This document shows, piece after piece, positions 1 to 7,195 of a stretch of DNA of 43,427 nt (the stretch's first letter is position 1; each line of letters begins with the position of its first letter). This DNA comes from Clostridia bacterium (lineage in GTDB: Bacteria; Bacillota; Clostridia; Christensenellales; Borkfalkiaceae), in assembly GCA_900767885.1 (NCBI GenBank), contig CAAGAU010000019.1, positions 1-43,427 on the forward strand, given 5' to 3'. The notes under the pieces were generated by a model that was not told where the DNA came from, did no database searches, and saw nothing but the letters and a program-made list of their open reading frames with translations. Position numbers and translations under genes: made by a program.

Positions 1-48
1 TTCCCCCGCCCCCGCCCTGGGCTTTTGGGGCGTGGGTGGGGCGGTGTG
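1..48 (+). other. G/C-run hairpin with G-quadruplex pattern, possible terminator
   Basis: C-runs at 3-17 face G-runs at 19-21, 27-30, 34-36 and 38-41. The G-runs have loops of 5, 3 and 1 bases, which fits the G3+N1-7 quadruplex pattern. CCGCCCC near 8-14 can instead pair with GGGGCGG at 38-44, and a T-run follows at 49-53, so this could be a plus-strand terminator of a gene left of the window. The composition is far more GC-rich than its surroundings. Confidence 0.4.
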
Positions 49-63
49 TTTTTGCGTGTTTAT

Positions 64-426
64 TCAAAGTACGGAAACTTCGCCCGCATTAAATTCCGAG
101 CAGTGGCGGCGAGGTTCGGTATTTATGCGCGCCACGCGGTTCCGTCCCGTTTCGTTTTCTAAAACCAGATCGTAATAATTTTCGTATTCGCAAATATCGA
201 ATATTCCTTCCGCGCCGAAGTGGCGTAGGACTTTAACGGCATCGTTTCTGTCGCCGTTCACAATAACTACGTTTGCCCCTGCCAAAGCTGCGACGAAAGC
301 AATCGTCCGCATTGCGCCGCCTTTTCGCGTACCGCTTGCACACACGAGAAAAAGCGGTACGGATTCCGAATAAAACCGAGATTCCACTATTGGTGAAACT
401 ACTTTAAAAAGTTCTTCTACGCGCAT
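64..426 (-). CDS. Unknown 120-aa protein with faint P-loop-like segment
   Basis: I do not recognise this protein. I chose the ATG at 426 because GAGG lies six bases upstream; an in-frame ATG at 444 would add six residues but has no ribosome binding site. A hydrophobic strand (PLFLVCASG) is followed by TRKGGAMRT and a helix-strand unit (AFVAALAGANVVIVNGD). This loosely recalls the KGG-x-GKT loop of ParA/MinD-type ATPases, but the lysine-threonine core is missing, so nucleotide binding is only a guess. It lies about 40 bases downstream of the alkyltransferase-like gene on the same strand, so the two are probably co-transcribed. It is short and could be a truncated domain. Confidence 0.5.
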   Translation of the reverse strand: MRVEELFKVVSPIVESRFYSESVPLFLVCASGTRKGGAMRTIAFVAALAGANVVIVNGDRNDAVKVLRHFGAEGIFDICEYENYYDLVLENETGRNRVARINTEPRRHCSEFNAGEVSVL

Positions 427-468
427 TTTCAACCTCAATATCATAATACGTCGAAAATACGGATTTTG

Positions 469-774
469 TCAGCCAAAAGAATAAAAATAAACGCTTAAAT
501 CTACCGTTCCGTTTTTAAACTTTACACCTTCCGCTTTAAGCATTTCTATTTGTGCATCTTTACCGCCGAACGCAAACGCAGCAGACGGTTCGCCGAAACG
601 ATTTACGACCCTGTGGCACGGAATATTATCATGGTCGGGGTTGGAGTGTAATGCGTAACCGACGGCTTTTGAAGAATGCGGACGACCGAGTGCGCGAGCA
701 ATTTCGCCGTAGGTCGAAACCTTACCCTCGGGTATTTTTTTTACCAGTTGATAGACTTGATTAAAAAAAGACAT
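469..774 (-). CDS. Alkyltransferase-like / methylated-DNA-cysteine methyltransferase domain protein
   Basis: This 101-aa protein is the C-terminal DNA-binding and active-site domain of the Ogt/MGMT family without the N-terminal domain. It carries the helix-turn-helix start VSTYGEIARALGRP, the arginine-finger region, and the PCHRV active-site motif with the acceptor cysteine intact. The family removes alkyl groups from O6-alkylguanine onto that cysteine. Proteins of this length are either minimal methyltransferases or ATL proteins; ATL proteins usually have Trp in place of Cys, so the intact Cys favours real transferase activity. After PCHRV the usual NG-x-L-G-GY-x-GG is replaced by FGEPSAAFAFGG. 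It appears to head a two-gene minus-strand unit. Confidence 0.85.
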   Translation of the reverse strand: MSFFNQVYQLVKKIPEGKVSTYGEIARALGRPHSSKAVGYALHSNPDHDNIPCHRVVNRFGEPSAAFAFGGKDAQIEMLKAEGVKFKNGTVDLSVYFYSFG

Positions 775-812
775 AAAAATTTCCTTCTTTTAGAAAAACT
801 CGTTTAAAACCC

Positions 813-841
813 TTGCAAAATTTTTTTTGATATGATATACT
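813..841 (+). promoter_or_regulatory. Sigma-A promoter for tRNA-Thr(CGT)
   Basis: TTGCAA (813-818) and TATACT (836-841) are 17 bases apart. Transcription would begin about 100 bases before the tRNA, leaving a leader to be processed. A weaker TTGTTA/TAAAAT pair nearer the tRNA is also possible. Confidence 0.6.
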
Positions 842-951
842 GATTGAGCGTTGAAAATTCAGTTGGGTTTATTATTTGTTATTTGGACTGATTTTATCAT
901 AAAATAGATAAATTTACAAATGAAATTGAATAGACGCACTTAAATTTAATT

Positions 952-1027
952 GCTACTGTGGCTCAGTCGGTAGAGCAGCTGATTCGTAATCAGCAGGTCG
1001 CCGGTTCAAGTCCGGCCAGTAGCTCCA
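952..1027 (+). tRNA. tRNA-Thr, anticodon CGT
   Basis: A full cloverleaf is visible. Acceptor arms are GCTACTG and CAGTAGC, the D stem is GCTC/GAGC, the anticodon stem is GCTGA/TCAGC with loop TTCGTAA (anticodon CGT at 985-987), and the T-loop is GGTTCAAGTCC. The discriminator is T and the CCA end is encoded (1025-1027). It reads ACG threonine codons. Confidence 0.96.
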
Positions 1028-1029
1028 TC

Positions 1030-1094
1030 TTTGTAGCACGAAAAAGCTACAAAACATGAAAAGCACAAGATTTAGTAGATCTTGTGCTTTTTTT
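1030..1094 (+). terminator. Tandem hairpins ending in an intrinsic terminator after tRNA-Thr
   Basis: The first hairpin pairs TTTGTAGC (1030-1037) with GCTACAAA (1046-1053). The second pairs AAGCACAAGAT (1061-1071) with ATCTTGTGCTT (1079-1089) and runs into a T-tract. The second is a textbook intrinsic terminator; the first may be a 3' processing hairpin. Confidence 0.85.
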
Positions 1095-1244
1095 GTCGTT
1101 ATATTTTGTGGTTTTAATGTTTCGCGGAATATTTGAAATCGGGAGTTACATTCTGACCGGGTTTTCAAAAAAAACAGGACTCAAACCGATGACCGTTCTT
1201 TTATATGGAATAAACAAAAATAATAGAAGAAATACTTAAAAAAC

Positions 1245-1273
1245 TTGACAAATATCTTTCGATGACTTATACT
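1245..1273 (+). promoter_or_regulatory. Near-consensus sigma-A promoter for the TfoX-domain gene
   Basis: TTGACA (1245-1250) and TATACT (1268-1273) have a 17-base spacer, with the start codon 43 bases downstream. The stretch between the tRNA terminator and this promoter holds nothing else that I recognise. Confidence 0.8.
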
Positions 1274-1315
1274 TTGAGTTAAAATGCGGACAATGCAAAA
1301 AACGGTGTAAATAAA

Positions 1316-1621
1316 ATGGCTTCGAGTAAAGAATTTCTCAGATTTGTTCTGGAACAGTTATGCGGTTTGGACGATGTTTCTTACAGACCCATGATGGGAG
1401 AATTTATCATTTATTATCGCGGTAAAATCGTCGGCGGAATATACGATGACAGATTGCTCGTAAAGAAAACGAAATCTGCTCGGGAACTTATGCCTGCCGC
1501 CGTTTGTAGTTTGCCGTATGAGGGTGCGAAAGAAATGCTGCTTGTAGACGAAATTGACAACAAAGAATTACTTATAAAACTATTTGAAGCAATGTACCAA
1601 GAGTTATCTTTACGTTCCTGA
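1316..1621 (+). CDS. TfoX/Sxy N-terminal-domain protein
   Basis: This 101-aa protein matches the small stand-alone TfoX N-terminal domain. The signature is the RPMMGEFIIYYRGKIVGGIYDD block at about residues 25-46, followed by the LLVKKT strand, where family members have a glycine-rich YYRGK-x-FG-like hairpin. In Gammaproteobacteria, TfoX/Sxy controls competence genes with CRP; in Firmicutes the role of these one-domain forms is not established and the regulatory C-terminal domain is absent. The Shine-Dalgarno is weak (GGTG), but the promoter upstream is near-perfect. It is a single-gene unit between its own promoter and a bidirectional terminator. Confidence 0.85.
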   Translation: MASSKEFLRFVLEQLCGLDDVSYRPMMGEFIIYYRGKIVGGIYDDRLLVKKTKSARELMPAAVCSLPYEGAKEMLLVDEIDNKELLIKLFEAMYQELSLRS

Positions 1622-1703
1622 AACGTATCAGAGGTCATACGTAAAGGAAGAACGGTAAACTTGAATAGCAGTGTGGCTATTTCGTATTAAAAGACATTTT
1701 TTG

Positions 1704-1754
1704 ACGGTTTTACGACTTAAAAATACTAAATTTAAGCCGTAAAACCGTTTTTTA
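1704..1754. terminator. Bidirectional intrinsic terminator
   Basis: An 18-bp stem with one mismatch forms between 1704-1721 (starts ACGGTTTTACG) and 1731-1748 (ends CGTAAAACCGT). It is flanked by a T-run on the plus side and an A-run on the other, so it can end both the TfoX-domain gene and the convergent flavodoxin gene. Confidence 0.8.
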
Positions 1755-1793
1755 CCTTAAAAATTCCCGATAGTTAGGAAAAAGTCGGAAAAT

Positions 1794-2270
1794 TTACGCC
1801 AAAGTTTTAAGCCGGGACTTAATATCGGCTTCGTTTACGCGGTTCAAAACCATTCCTTCTTTAACGGTAACCGCTTTGCCTAACACCTTGCGAAAATTCT
1901 CCGCCGTTTTACCCAAACCGCTGCCGCCGCTTGTGGCAAACGGTATAACGGTTTTGCCTGTAAAGTCGTAACTTTCAAGGAAAGTATCTATTATAGTGGG
2001 TTCAACGTACCACCAGACGGGAAATCCTACGAAAACAGTATCGTATTCGCTCATATTGTCGCATTTCTCTGCAATGGCCGGGCGCGACGAAGGATCTTTC
2101 ATTTCTATCGTGGAACGGCTGTTTTTATTCGTCCAATCGAGATCCGCGGCGGTGTAGGGGTCAACGGGTTTAATCTCAAATAAATCCGCATCGGCAACTG
2201 CGGCAAGTTGTTTGGCAACTTTTTCGGTAACGCCGCTTGCCGAAAAATAAGCAACGAGTGTTTTACTCAT
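1794..2270 (-). CDS. Flavodoxin (flavodoxin_4-type)
   Basis: This 158-aa protein begins with the FMN phosphate-binding loop AYFSASGVTEKVAKQLA and keeps the flavodoxin core: YDTVFVGFPVWWYVEPTIIDTF at about residues 74-95, then the strand KTVIPFATSGGSGLG before the C-terminal helix. The WWY segment and the FATSGGSG loop frame the FMN isoalloxazine in this group. The members are soluble single-electron or quinone-reducing flavoproteins. The start is firm: CGGAGGT lies seven bases before the ATG. It is monocistronic and convergent to the TfoX-domain gene. The physiological partner cannot be told from the window. Confidence 0.9.
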   Translation of the reverse strand: MSKTLVAYFSASGVTEKVAKQLAAVADADLFEIKPVDPYTAADLDWTNKNSRSTIEMKDPSSRPAIAEKCDNMSEYDTVFVGFPVWWYVEPTIIDTFLESYDFTGKTVIPFATSGGSGLGKTAENFRKVLGKAVTVKEGMVLNRVNEADIKSRLKTLA

Positions 2271-2424
2271 AAATAAACCTCCGAATATTTTTATATCGAT
2301 CCTCGTAAGCGTTTTATAATCTTATTCGGTTCGCTGAATATATTATACTGCAAAAATAAAAATATAACAACGATTAAGTTAAAAAACGCAAAATTTTTAA
2401 GAGGAGATACGGTTTGCGGCTCAA

Positions 2425-2504
2425 CGAAAAACCCGCCCGACGAACGAAAAAAACTCCCGACGAATGAAAAACCCGCCCGACGAATAAAAATTCGTCGGGC
2501 GGGT
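2425..2504. repeat. Three tandem 20-bp repeats plus an inverted copy
   Basis: Exact 20-bp periodicity runs through 2425-2444, 2445-2464 and 2465-2484. The core is GAAAAACCCGCCCGACGAA; the middle unit carries AACTCCCGA instead. An inverted copy (ATTCGTCGGGCGGGT, 2490-2504) follows and pairs with the last repeat. The units are terminator arms with their A-tract, so one arm of the tRNA terminator seems to have been duplicated. Confidence 0.85.
2466..2504 (-). terminator. Intrinsic terminator of tRNA-Thr(GGT)
   Basis: A perfect 15-bp stem ACCCGCCCGACGAAT (2470-2484) / ATTCGTCGGGCGGGT (2490-2504) lies just after the tRNA 3' end on the minus strand and is followed by five T (complement of 2466-2470). 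Confidence 0.88.
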
Positions 2505-2511
2505 GTATTCG

Positions 2512-2587
<76 letters not shown>

Positions 2588-2605
2588 ACTTCACAAAGCC
2601 TTATT

Positions 2606-2634
2606 ATTCTATCATATTCGAATAGAAAAAACAA
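2606..2634 (-). promoter_or_regulatory. Promoter of tRNA-Thr(GGT)
   Basis: On the minus strand TTGTTT (complement of 2629-2634) and TAGAAT (complement of 2606-2611) are 17 bases apart, and the tRNA starts about 19 bases downstream. Confidence 0.6.
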
Positions 2635-2684
2635 GTTATTTTATACACTTTTACAAAAAAATTTTAAAATTTTTTATGCGTTGC

Positions 2685-2713
2685 TTGATTAGCGGGGGTA
2701 TATATGGTATACT
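2685..2713 (+). promoter_or_regulatory. Promoter of the deoC-deoD-pdp operon
   Basis: TTGATT (2685-2690) and TATACT (2708-2713) have a 17-base spacer. The deoC start codon is about 32 bases downstream. I see no clear DeoR-type operator around it. Confidence 0.65.
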
Positions 2714-2744
2714 TTAAAGGTAAAACGATAACGGAGTGAGTCTG

Positions 2745-3404
2745 ATGGATATAAAAACGATTTTGTCAAAGTGCGATCATACGCTGTTATCGCAAACGGC
2801 AACGCTTGACGATATTAAGCGTACTTTAACCGAGGCGATGAAATATAAAACAGCTTCGGCGTGTATTCCGCCGTGTTACGTAAAGGCGGCTAAGCAATTT
2901 GTCGGCGATAAATTAAAGATATGTACGGTAATAGGTTTTCCTAACGGTTATAACGCCACGGAAGTAAAGGTTTACGAAACTCAAATCGCCGTTAGGGACG
3001 GTGCAGACGAGATAGACATGGTAATAAACGTAGGCGAACTTAAAAGCGGTAATTACGCGTATGTGGAAGATGAGATAAAGCGGATAAAAGCGGCTTGCGG
3101 AGATAAAATTTTAAAAGTCATAATCGAAACGTGTCTGCTGACCGAAGAAGAGAAAAAGGCGGCTTGTGAAATAGTTACGCGCGCGAAAGCGGACTATATA
3201 AAGACTTCCACCGGGTTTTCGACGGGCGGCGCGACGCGTGAGGATATAATTTTGTTTAAGCAAAACGTTGGCGAGGATGTAAAGATAAAAGCCGCCGGAG
3301 GAATAAAGACTATTGCCGACGCGGAAGAATTTATCTCGCTCGGCGCGGACAGACTCGGCACTTCACGTATAGTAAAAATTTTGGAGAGTGAAAATGGAAG
3401 ATAA
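2745..3404 (+). CDS. deoC: Deoxyribose-phosphate aldolase
   Basis: DeoC cleaves 2-deoxyribose 5-phosphate to glyceraldehyde 3-phosphate and acetaldehyde, the last step of deoxynucleoside catabolism. The 219-aa protein has the full class I aldolase set: the Schiff-base lysine K153 in DYIKTSTGF, the proton-relay residues D91 in EIDMVINVG and K182 in IKAAGGI, and the phosphate loop ADRLGTS near the C-terminus. I chose the ATG at 2745 because GGAG sits eight bases upstream; an in-frame GTG at 2736 overlaps that site and is unlikely. It is the first gene of the operon and its end overlaps deoD by 11 bases. Confidence 0.96.
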   Translation: MDIKTILSKCDHTLLSQTATLDDIKRTLTEAMKYKTASACIPPCYVKAAKQFVGDKLKICTVIGFPNGYNATEVKVYETQIAVRDGADEIDMVINVGELKSGNYAYVEDEIKRIKAACGDKILKVIIETCLLTEEEKKAACEIVTRAKADYIKTSTGFSTGGATREDIILFKQNVGEDVKIKAAGGIKTIADAEEFISLGADRLGTSRIVKILESENGR

Positions 3405-4125
3405 AAAATTAACGCCCACTCCGCATAATTCGGCTGTATGCGGCGATTTTGCAAAGACGGTTTTAATGCCGGGCGACCCGTTAAGGTCAAAATTTATAGC
3501 CGAAAATTTTCTTGAAGACGCAAAACTCGTGAATAACGTTCGCGGCGTACAGGGCTATACGGGCTACTATAAGGGCAAACGCGTGTCGGTAATGGCGTCC
3601 GGTATGGGGCAACCGTCCATAGGCATTTATTCTTACGAACTGTATAATTTTTACGGCGTGGAAAACATAATAAGAGTAGGTTCGTGCGGCAGTTTCGATA
3701 AAGATCTGCACGTTCGCGACGTAATAATCGCTCTCGGCGCATGCACCAACGGCAATTACGCCGCGCAGTATAATTTAAGCGGAACTTTTTGCCCGATAGC
3801 GGATTTTGCGCTTACGAAACTTGCCGTGGAGGAATGTGAAAAATCGGGCGTAAAATTCAAGGTCGGCAATATTTTGTCGTCCGACACCTTTTACGACGAT
3901 TCTTCCGACGGCTTAAAATGGGTGAAAATGGGCGTACTCGGCGTAGAAATGGAATCGGCGGCACTATATATGAACGCCGCGAGAGCGGGCAAAAACGCGC
4001 TTTGCATATGTACCGTCAGCGACTCGTTTATTTATCCCGAAGAGAACACTTCGGCAGCGGAACGCCAAACTTCGTTTACTAAAATGATTGAAATCGCGCT
4101 CGAAACGGCGATAAAGGCAGAATAA
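3394..4125 (+). CDS. deoD: Purine-nucleoside phosphorylase (DeoD type)
   Basis: This 243-aa cytosolic enzyme phosphorolyses purine (deoxy)nucleosides to the base and (deoxy)ribose 1-phosphate. Visible family marks are TPHNSA and the phosphate-binding MPGDPLRSKFIAE at the N-terminus, VMASGMGQPSIGIYSYEL, the conserved RVGSCGSF, the ribose-binding GVLGVEMESAALY, and CTVSDSF with the catalytic Asp (SD) of the hexameric trimer-of-dimers class. The ATG at 3394 follows GGAGAG at a six-base gap and lies inside the deoC coding end. The stop overlaps the pdp start as TAATG, so translational coupling is likely. It feeds pentose 1-phosphate toward DeoC; a phosphopentomutase is not in the window. Confidence 0.96.
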   Translation: MEDKKLTPTPHNSAVCGDFAKTVLMPGDPLRSKFIAENFLEDAKLVNNVRGVQGYTGYYKGKRVSVMASGMGQPSIGIYSYELYNFYGVENIIRVGSCGSFDKDLHVRDVIIALGACTNGNYAAQYNLSGTFCPIADFALTKLAVEECEKSGVKFKVGNILSSDTFYDDSSDGLKWVKMGVLGVEMESAALYMNAARAGKNALCICTVSDSFIYPEENTSAAERQTSFTKMIEIALETAIKAE

Positions 4126-5426
4126 TGCGCGCCTACGATATTATAAAAAAGAAACGCGACGGCGGCAAACTCACCGACGAAGAAATTCGTTTTTTCGTAA
4201 ACGGTTATACAAGCGGCGAAATAGCCGATTATCAGGCTGCGGCGTTTTGTATGGCGATTTATTTTCGCGGAATGGACGGCGAAGAGACTTCTTCGCTTAC
4301 TTTTGCGTTCAGGGATTCGGGTTCGCGTGCGGATTTTTCCGAGATAAAAGGTTTGCGCGCGGATAAACACTCTACGGGCGGCGTAGGCGATAAAACCTCG
4401 CTTATCGTTGCGCCGATAGTCGCATCGCTCGGACTTAAAGTTGCAAAAATGAGCGGTCGCGGCTTAGGACATACGGGCGGAACGGTCGATAAGTTACAGT
4501 CAATTCCCGGATATAAAACTTCGCTTGAAAAAGAAGAGTTTATAAAAATAGTCAACCGGACGGGCATGTCGATAATAGGTCAGACGGCGGTGTTTGCGCC
4601 TGCGGATAAAAAATTCTACGCTTTGCGCGACGTAACCGCCACTGTGGACAGCATTCCGCTTATCGCGTCGAGCATAATGGGCAAAAAACTCGCCGCAGAC
4701 GACGATATTATTGTACTCGACGTAAAAACGGGCAGCGGCGCTTTTATGAAAAGCCTTGAAAAGAGTGTGGAACTTGCCGAGGCGATGGTCGATATAGGCA
4801 AGCGCGCGGGCAAGAAGATAGCCGCGCTCGTAACGGATATGGATAAACCGCTCGGCAACGCGATAGGCAATTCGCTCGAAGTAATCGAGGCGGTAAAAAC
4901 GCTTAAAGGCGAGGGGAGCGAAGATTTAACCGATCTTTGCATAGAACTTTCGGCTAAAATACTGCAACTTGCGGGCAAGGGCGAATACGAAAAGTGCAGA
5001 CAACTTGCAAAAAACGTCGTTTCGAGCGGTAAAGCATACGAAACGTTTAAAAAGTCGGTTGCGGCGCAGGGCGGCAGAGTAGACTTGCTCGATAACACGG
5101 ATTTGTTTGAAAAGGCAAAATATTCAAAACCCGTGTTTGCCGAAAAAAGCGGTTATATAAACCGCGTCGACTGCGAAGGTTACGGCGAAAGTGCGCTTTT
5201 ACTCGGCGCTGGCAGAAATAAAATAGACGACGAAATCGATTACGCCGCAGGTATAATTCTTAATAAAAAGACGGGTGATAAAGTTGAAAAAGGCGAGGTA
5301 ATCGCTACGCTTTTTACAAATAAAGAAAACAGTTTACCCGAGGCAACGGAGCGATTAGTGCGTTCTACGATAATATCGGACGAAAAACCCGTAAACGGCA
5401 AACTTATAATTAAAGTAATAGAGTGA
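4125..5426 (+). CDS. pdp: Pyrimidine-nucleoside phosphorylase
   Basis: This 433-aa enzyme splits thymidine, deoxyuridine and uridine with phosphate. It shows the complete nucleoside phosphorylase family II layout: N-terminal helical domain beginning MRAYDIIKKKRDGGKL, the phosphate-binding block DKHSTGGVGDKTSL and SGRGLGHTGGTVDKL near residues 80-125, the middle glycosyltransferase-3 fold with YALRDVTATVDSIPLIASSIMGKKLA, the DVKTGSGAFMKS loop, and the C-terminal PYNP domain (biotinyl-like fold) ending near VEKGEVIATLFTN. The length is normal for the family. It is the last gene of the deo operon, starting within the deoD stop codon and followed by a strong terminator. Confidence 0.96.
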   Translation: MRAYDIIKKKRDGGKLTDEEIRFFVNGYTSGEIADYQAAAFCMAIYFRGMDGEETSSLTFAFRDSGSRADFSEIKGLRADKHSTGGVGDKTSLIVAPIVASLGLKVAKMSGRGLGHTGGTVDKLQSIPGYKTSLEKEEFIKIVNRTGMSIIGQTAVFAPADKKFYALRDVTATVDSIPLIASSIMGKKLAADDDIIVLDVKTGSGAFMKSLEKSVELAEAMVDIGKRAGKKIAALVTDMDKPLGNAIGNSLEVIEAVKTLKGEGSEDLTDLCIELSAKILQLAGKGEYEKCRQLAKNVVSSGKAYETFKKSVAAQGGRVDLLDNTDLFEKAKYSKPVFAEKSGYINRVDCEGYGESALLLGAGRNKIDDEIDYAAGIILNKKTGDKVEKGEVIATLFTNKENSLPEATERLVRSTIISDEKPVNGKLIIKVIE

Positions 5427-5440
5427 TTTCCGATCTGATA

Positions 5441-5488
5441 AAACGCGCCGTTGCAGCCGTTTTCAAGGCTTGCAACGGCGCGTTTTTA
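5441..5488 (+). terminator. Intrinsic terminator of the deo operon
   Basis: A perfect 15-bp stem AAACGCGCCGTTGCA (5441-5455) / TGCAACGGCGCGTTT (5471-5485), with a further GCC/GGC inner pairing, ends in a T-tract 15 bases after the pdp stop. Confidence 0.92.
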
Positions 5489-5584
5489 TCCCGTGTTCCG
5501 ACAAGTCCTTATGCAGACGACGATTTTTTATATGACAATATGCCGATATGTTAAATTGATATAGCCGAATATTAAAAAATATAT

Positions 5585-5621
5585 TTGATTTATTTCAATT
5601 AAAATGATATAATTATATCAA
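5585..5621 (+). promoter_or_regulatory. rex promoter with a 16-bp perfect palindrome over the -10
   Basis: TTGATT (5585-5590) and TATAAT (5608-5613) are 17 bases apart. The -10 lies inside the perfect palindrome TGATATAATTATATCA (5605-5620). In an 18-bp frame (5604-5621) it keeps the spacing and the TG..TA/TA..CA core of the Rex operator consensus TTGTTAA-N4-TTAACAA, so autoregulation by Rex is plausible. The palindrome could also be a by-product of an AT-rich promoter. Confidence 0.6.
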
Positions 5622-5671
5622 TAAAAGATGAGCGATAAAAAATCAGCGTTCTTTTATGGGAGGAAAGTAGG

Positions 5672-6289
5672 ATGTGCGATAAAAAAGTGCCTAAACCTGT
5701 GGTTGCGCGTTTACCGCTTTACCTGCACTATTTAAAAACTCTTGAAACCGGTACGCAGACGAACATATCTTCGGGCAATATTGCTCTGGCATTGGGACTG
5801 GGCGAAGTTCAGGTCAGAAAAGATCTCGGACTTATCAGCGGAGCGGGAAAACCCAAAATAGGCTATAAAGTAAGCGAACTTATCAAGCATATTGAGAATG
5901 CACTCGGTACTTCCGAAGAAACGAAAGCGGTTATAATCGGCGCGGGTAAGTTGGGTCTTGCTCTTCTCGGGTACGAGGGGTTTAAGGAGTTCGGAATAAA
6001 TATTTTGGCTGCTTTTGATAAAAACAGTGAAAAATTTACCGAAAACGGTAATAATAAAAAGGTACTTGACATTGCAGAATTAAAAAATTATTGTATTATG
6101 CACGACGTAAAGATAGGCATTATAACCGTACCCGAAAAAGAAGCTGTCAAGGTCTATGAAGAGCTTAAAACCTGCGGAGTATCCGCGATATGGAACTTTG
6201 CTCCGGTAAGGCTTGCAAGCGAAAACGGTATAAAGGTAAGAAACGAAAATATGGCTGCCGCGCTTGCCGTGCTTGCCGCCGATTTGTAA
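5672..6289 (+). CDS. rex: Redox-sensing transcriptional repressor Rex
   Basis: Rex is a homodimeric repressor that leaves DNA when NADH rises relative to NAD+, and in anaerobes it controls fermentation and hydrogenase genes. The 205-aa protein has the N-terminal winged helix (VARLPLYLHYLKTL, then NIALALGLGEVQVRKDLGLISGAGKPKIGY at about residues 36-66) and a Rossmann domain with the dinucleotide loop VIIGAGKLGLALLGY near 90. The C-terminal swapped helix follows (MAAALAVLAADL). A strong GGGAGGAAAG site precedes the ATG. It has its own promoter with a palindrome over the -10 and lies directly upstream of the sensory hydrogenase unit, which fits Rex control of that locus, although I found no clear operator in 6290-6425. 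Confidence 0.95.
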   Translation: MCDKKVPKPVVARLPLYLHYLKTLETGTQTNISSGNIALALGLGEVQVRKDLGLISGAGKPKIGYKVSELIKHIENALGTSEETKAVIIGAGKLGLALLGYEGFKEFGINILAAFDKNSEKFTENGNNKKVLDIAELKNYCIMHDVKIGIITVPEKEAVKVYEELKTCGVSAIWNFAPVRLASENGIKVRNENMAAALAVLAADL

Positions 6290-6425
6290 CGGTAACCGAT
6301 TATACTAACCTGATATGTTTACGGGTTTAACTGAACGCGCGGCGTCTTGGCGGGCTTTGACGCAATTAAACGTTTACCATGGCAATAAGGCGAATATCGC
6401 CGTAAATAAATAAGGAGACGGGAGA

Positions 6426-7175
6426 ATGGATCTCGACAGAATTATAGCGGTAAGAAACGACAAAACGGTCTTCCGCGACGGCGACGACTGCATAAAGGTT
6501 TTTTCTGAAAATTATGCCAAGGATGACGTTTTAAGCGAGGCACTCAATCAGGCACGCGCAGAAAAAACAGGCCTTAACGTTTCGCCGATAAAATCGGTTA
6601 TCATGATAGAAAACAGGTGGGCGATAGTATCGGAGTTCATTCCGGGCAAAACGCTCGATCGGATTATAAAGGAAAATCCCGGGAAAAAGGACGAGTATTT
6701 AGAAGAGTTTGTCAATTTGCAACTCGAAGTTCAGTCCAAAGTCTGTCCCGAGCTTAAAAAGTTGAAAGATAAAATGCGCGATAAAATTTCGGTTGCGCAA
6801 ATCGACGAAGACGTTCGTTGCGAACTGCTCAATCGTTTGGCGGAGATGTCCGAACATTCCGCGCTTTGCCACGGCGATTTTAACCCGTCCAATATAATCG
6901 TAACCGAAAGCGGCAAGGCGTATATACTCGACTGGTCGCACGTGGCTGTCGGCAACGCTTCGGCGGACGCGGCGCGGACTTATCTATTGTTTTTGCTTGA
7001 CGGTGATATAAGCGGTGCGGAAAAGTATCTCGATCTGTTTTGCGAAAAGAGCGGGACGGATAAGCGCTACGTCCGGAAATGGATGTCTGTCGTCGCTGCT
7101 GCGCAAACGGTAAAAGGTAAACCTAAGGAACGCGAATTTTTGTTATCGCTGGCATCGGTAACCGATTATCAATAG
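6426..7175 (+). CDS. APH/choline-kinase-fold phosphotransferase
   Basis: This 249-aa protein has the aminoglycoside phosphotransferase kinase fold. Visible residues are the candidate ATP lysine K24 in CIKVFSE, the hinge IVSEFIPGKTLDRI, the Brenner catalytic loop H149-G-D151-FNPS-N156, and the metal-binding D169 in ILDWSHVAVG, followed by ASADAARTYLLFL, typical of the family. The substrate is unknown. Resistance is unlikely: it sits 20 bases upstream of two ferredoxin-like proteins, a sensory hydrogenase and a PP2C phosphatase, all on one strand, so it may be the kinase partner of the phosphatase. AAGGAGACGGGAG gives a strong ribosome binding site. The 136-bp gap upstream shows a small hairpin (GGCGAATATCGCC) but no strong promoter. 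Confidence 0.88.
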   Translation: MDLDRIIAVRNDKTVFRDGDDCIKVFSENYAKDDVLSEALNQARAEKTGLNVSPIKSVIMIENRWAIVSEFIPGKTLDRIIKENPGKKDEYLEEFVNLQLEVQSKVCPELKKLKDKMRDKISVAQIDEDVRCELLNRLAEMSEHSALCHGDFNPSNIIVTESGKAYILDWSHVAVGNASADAARTYLLFLLDGDISGAEKYLDLFCEKSGTDKRYVRKWMSVVAAAQTVKGKPKEREFLLSLASVTDYQ

Positions 7176-7195
7176 AAATTTCAGGAGATTTGCAT

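Noticed and set aside
953..1168. Minus-strand ORF with LNRRPADYESAALPTEPQ-type end
   Set aside because: This is the well-known false translation of a tRNA gene on the opposite strand; tRNA-Thr(CGT) explains it.
6426..7175. Aminoglycoside resistance gene
   Set aside because: The APH fold is shared by many kinases, and the operon with hydrogenase and phosphatase genes points to signalling; nothing suggests drug modification or a mobile element.
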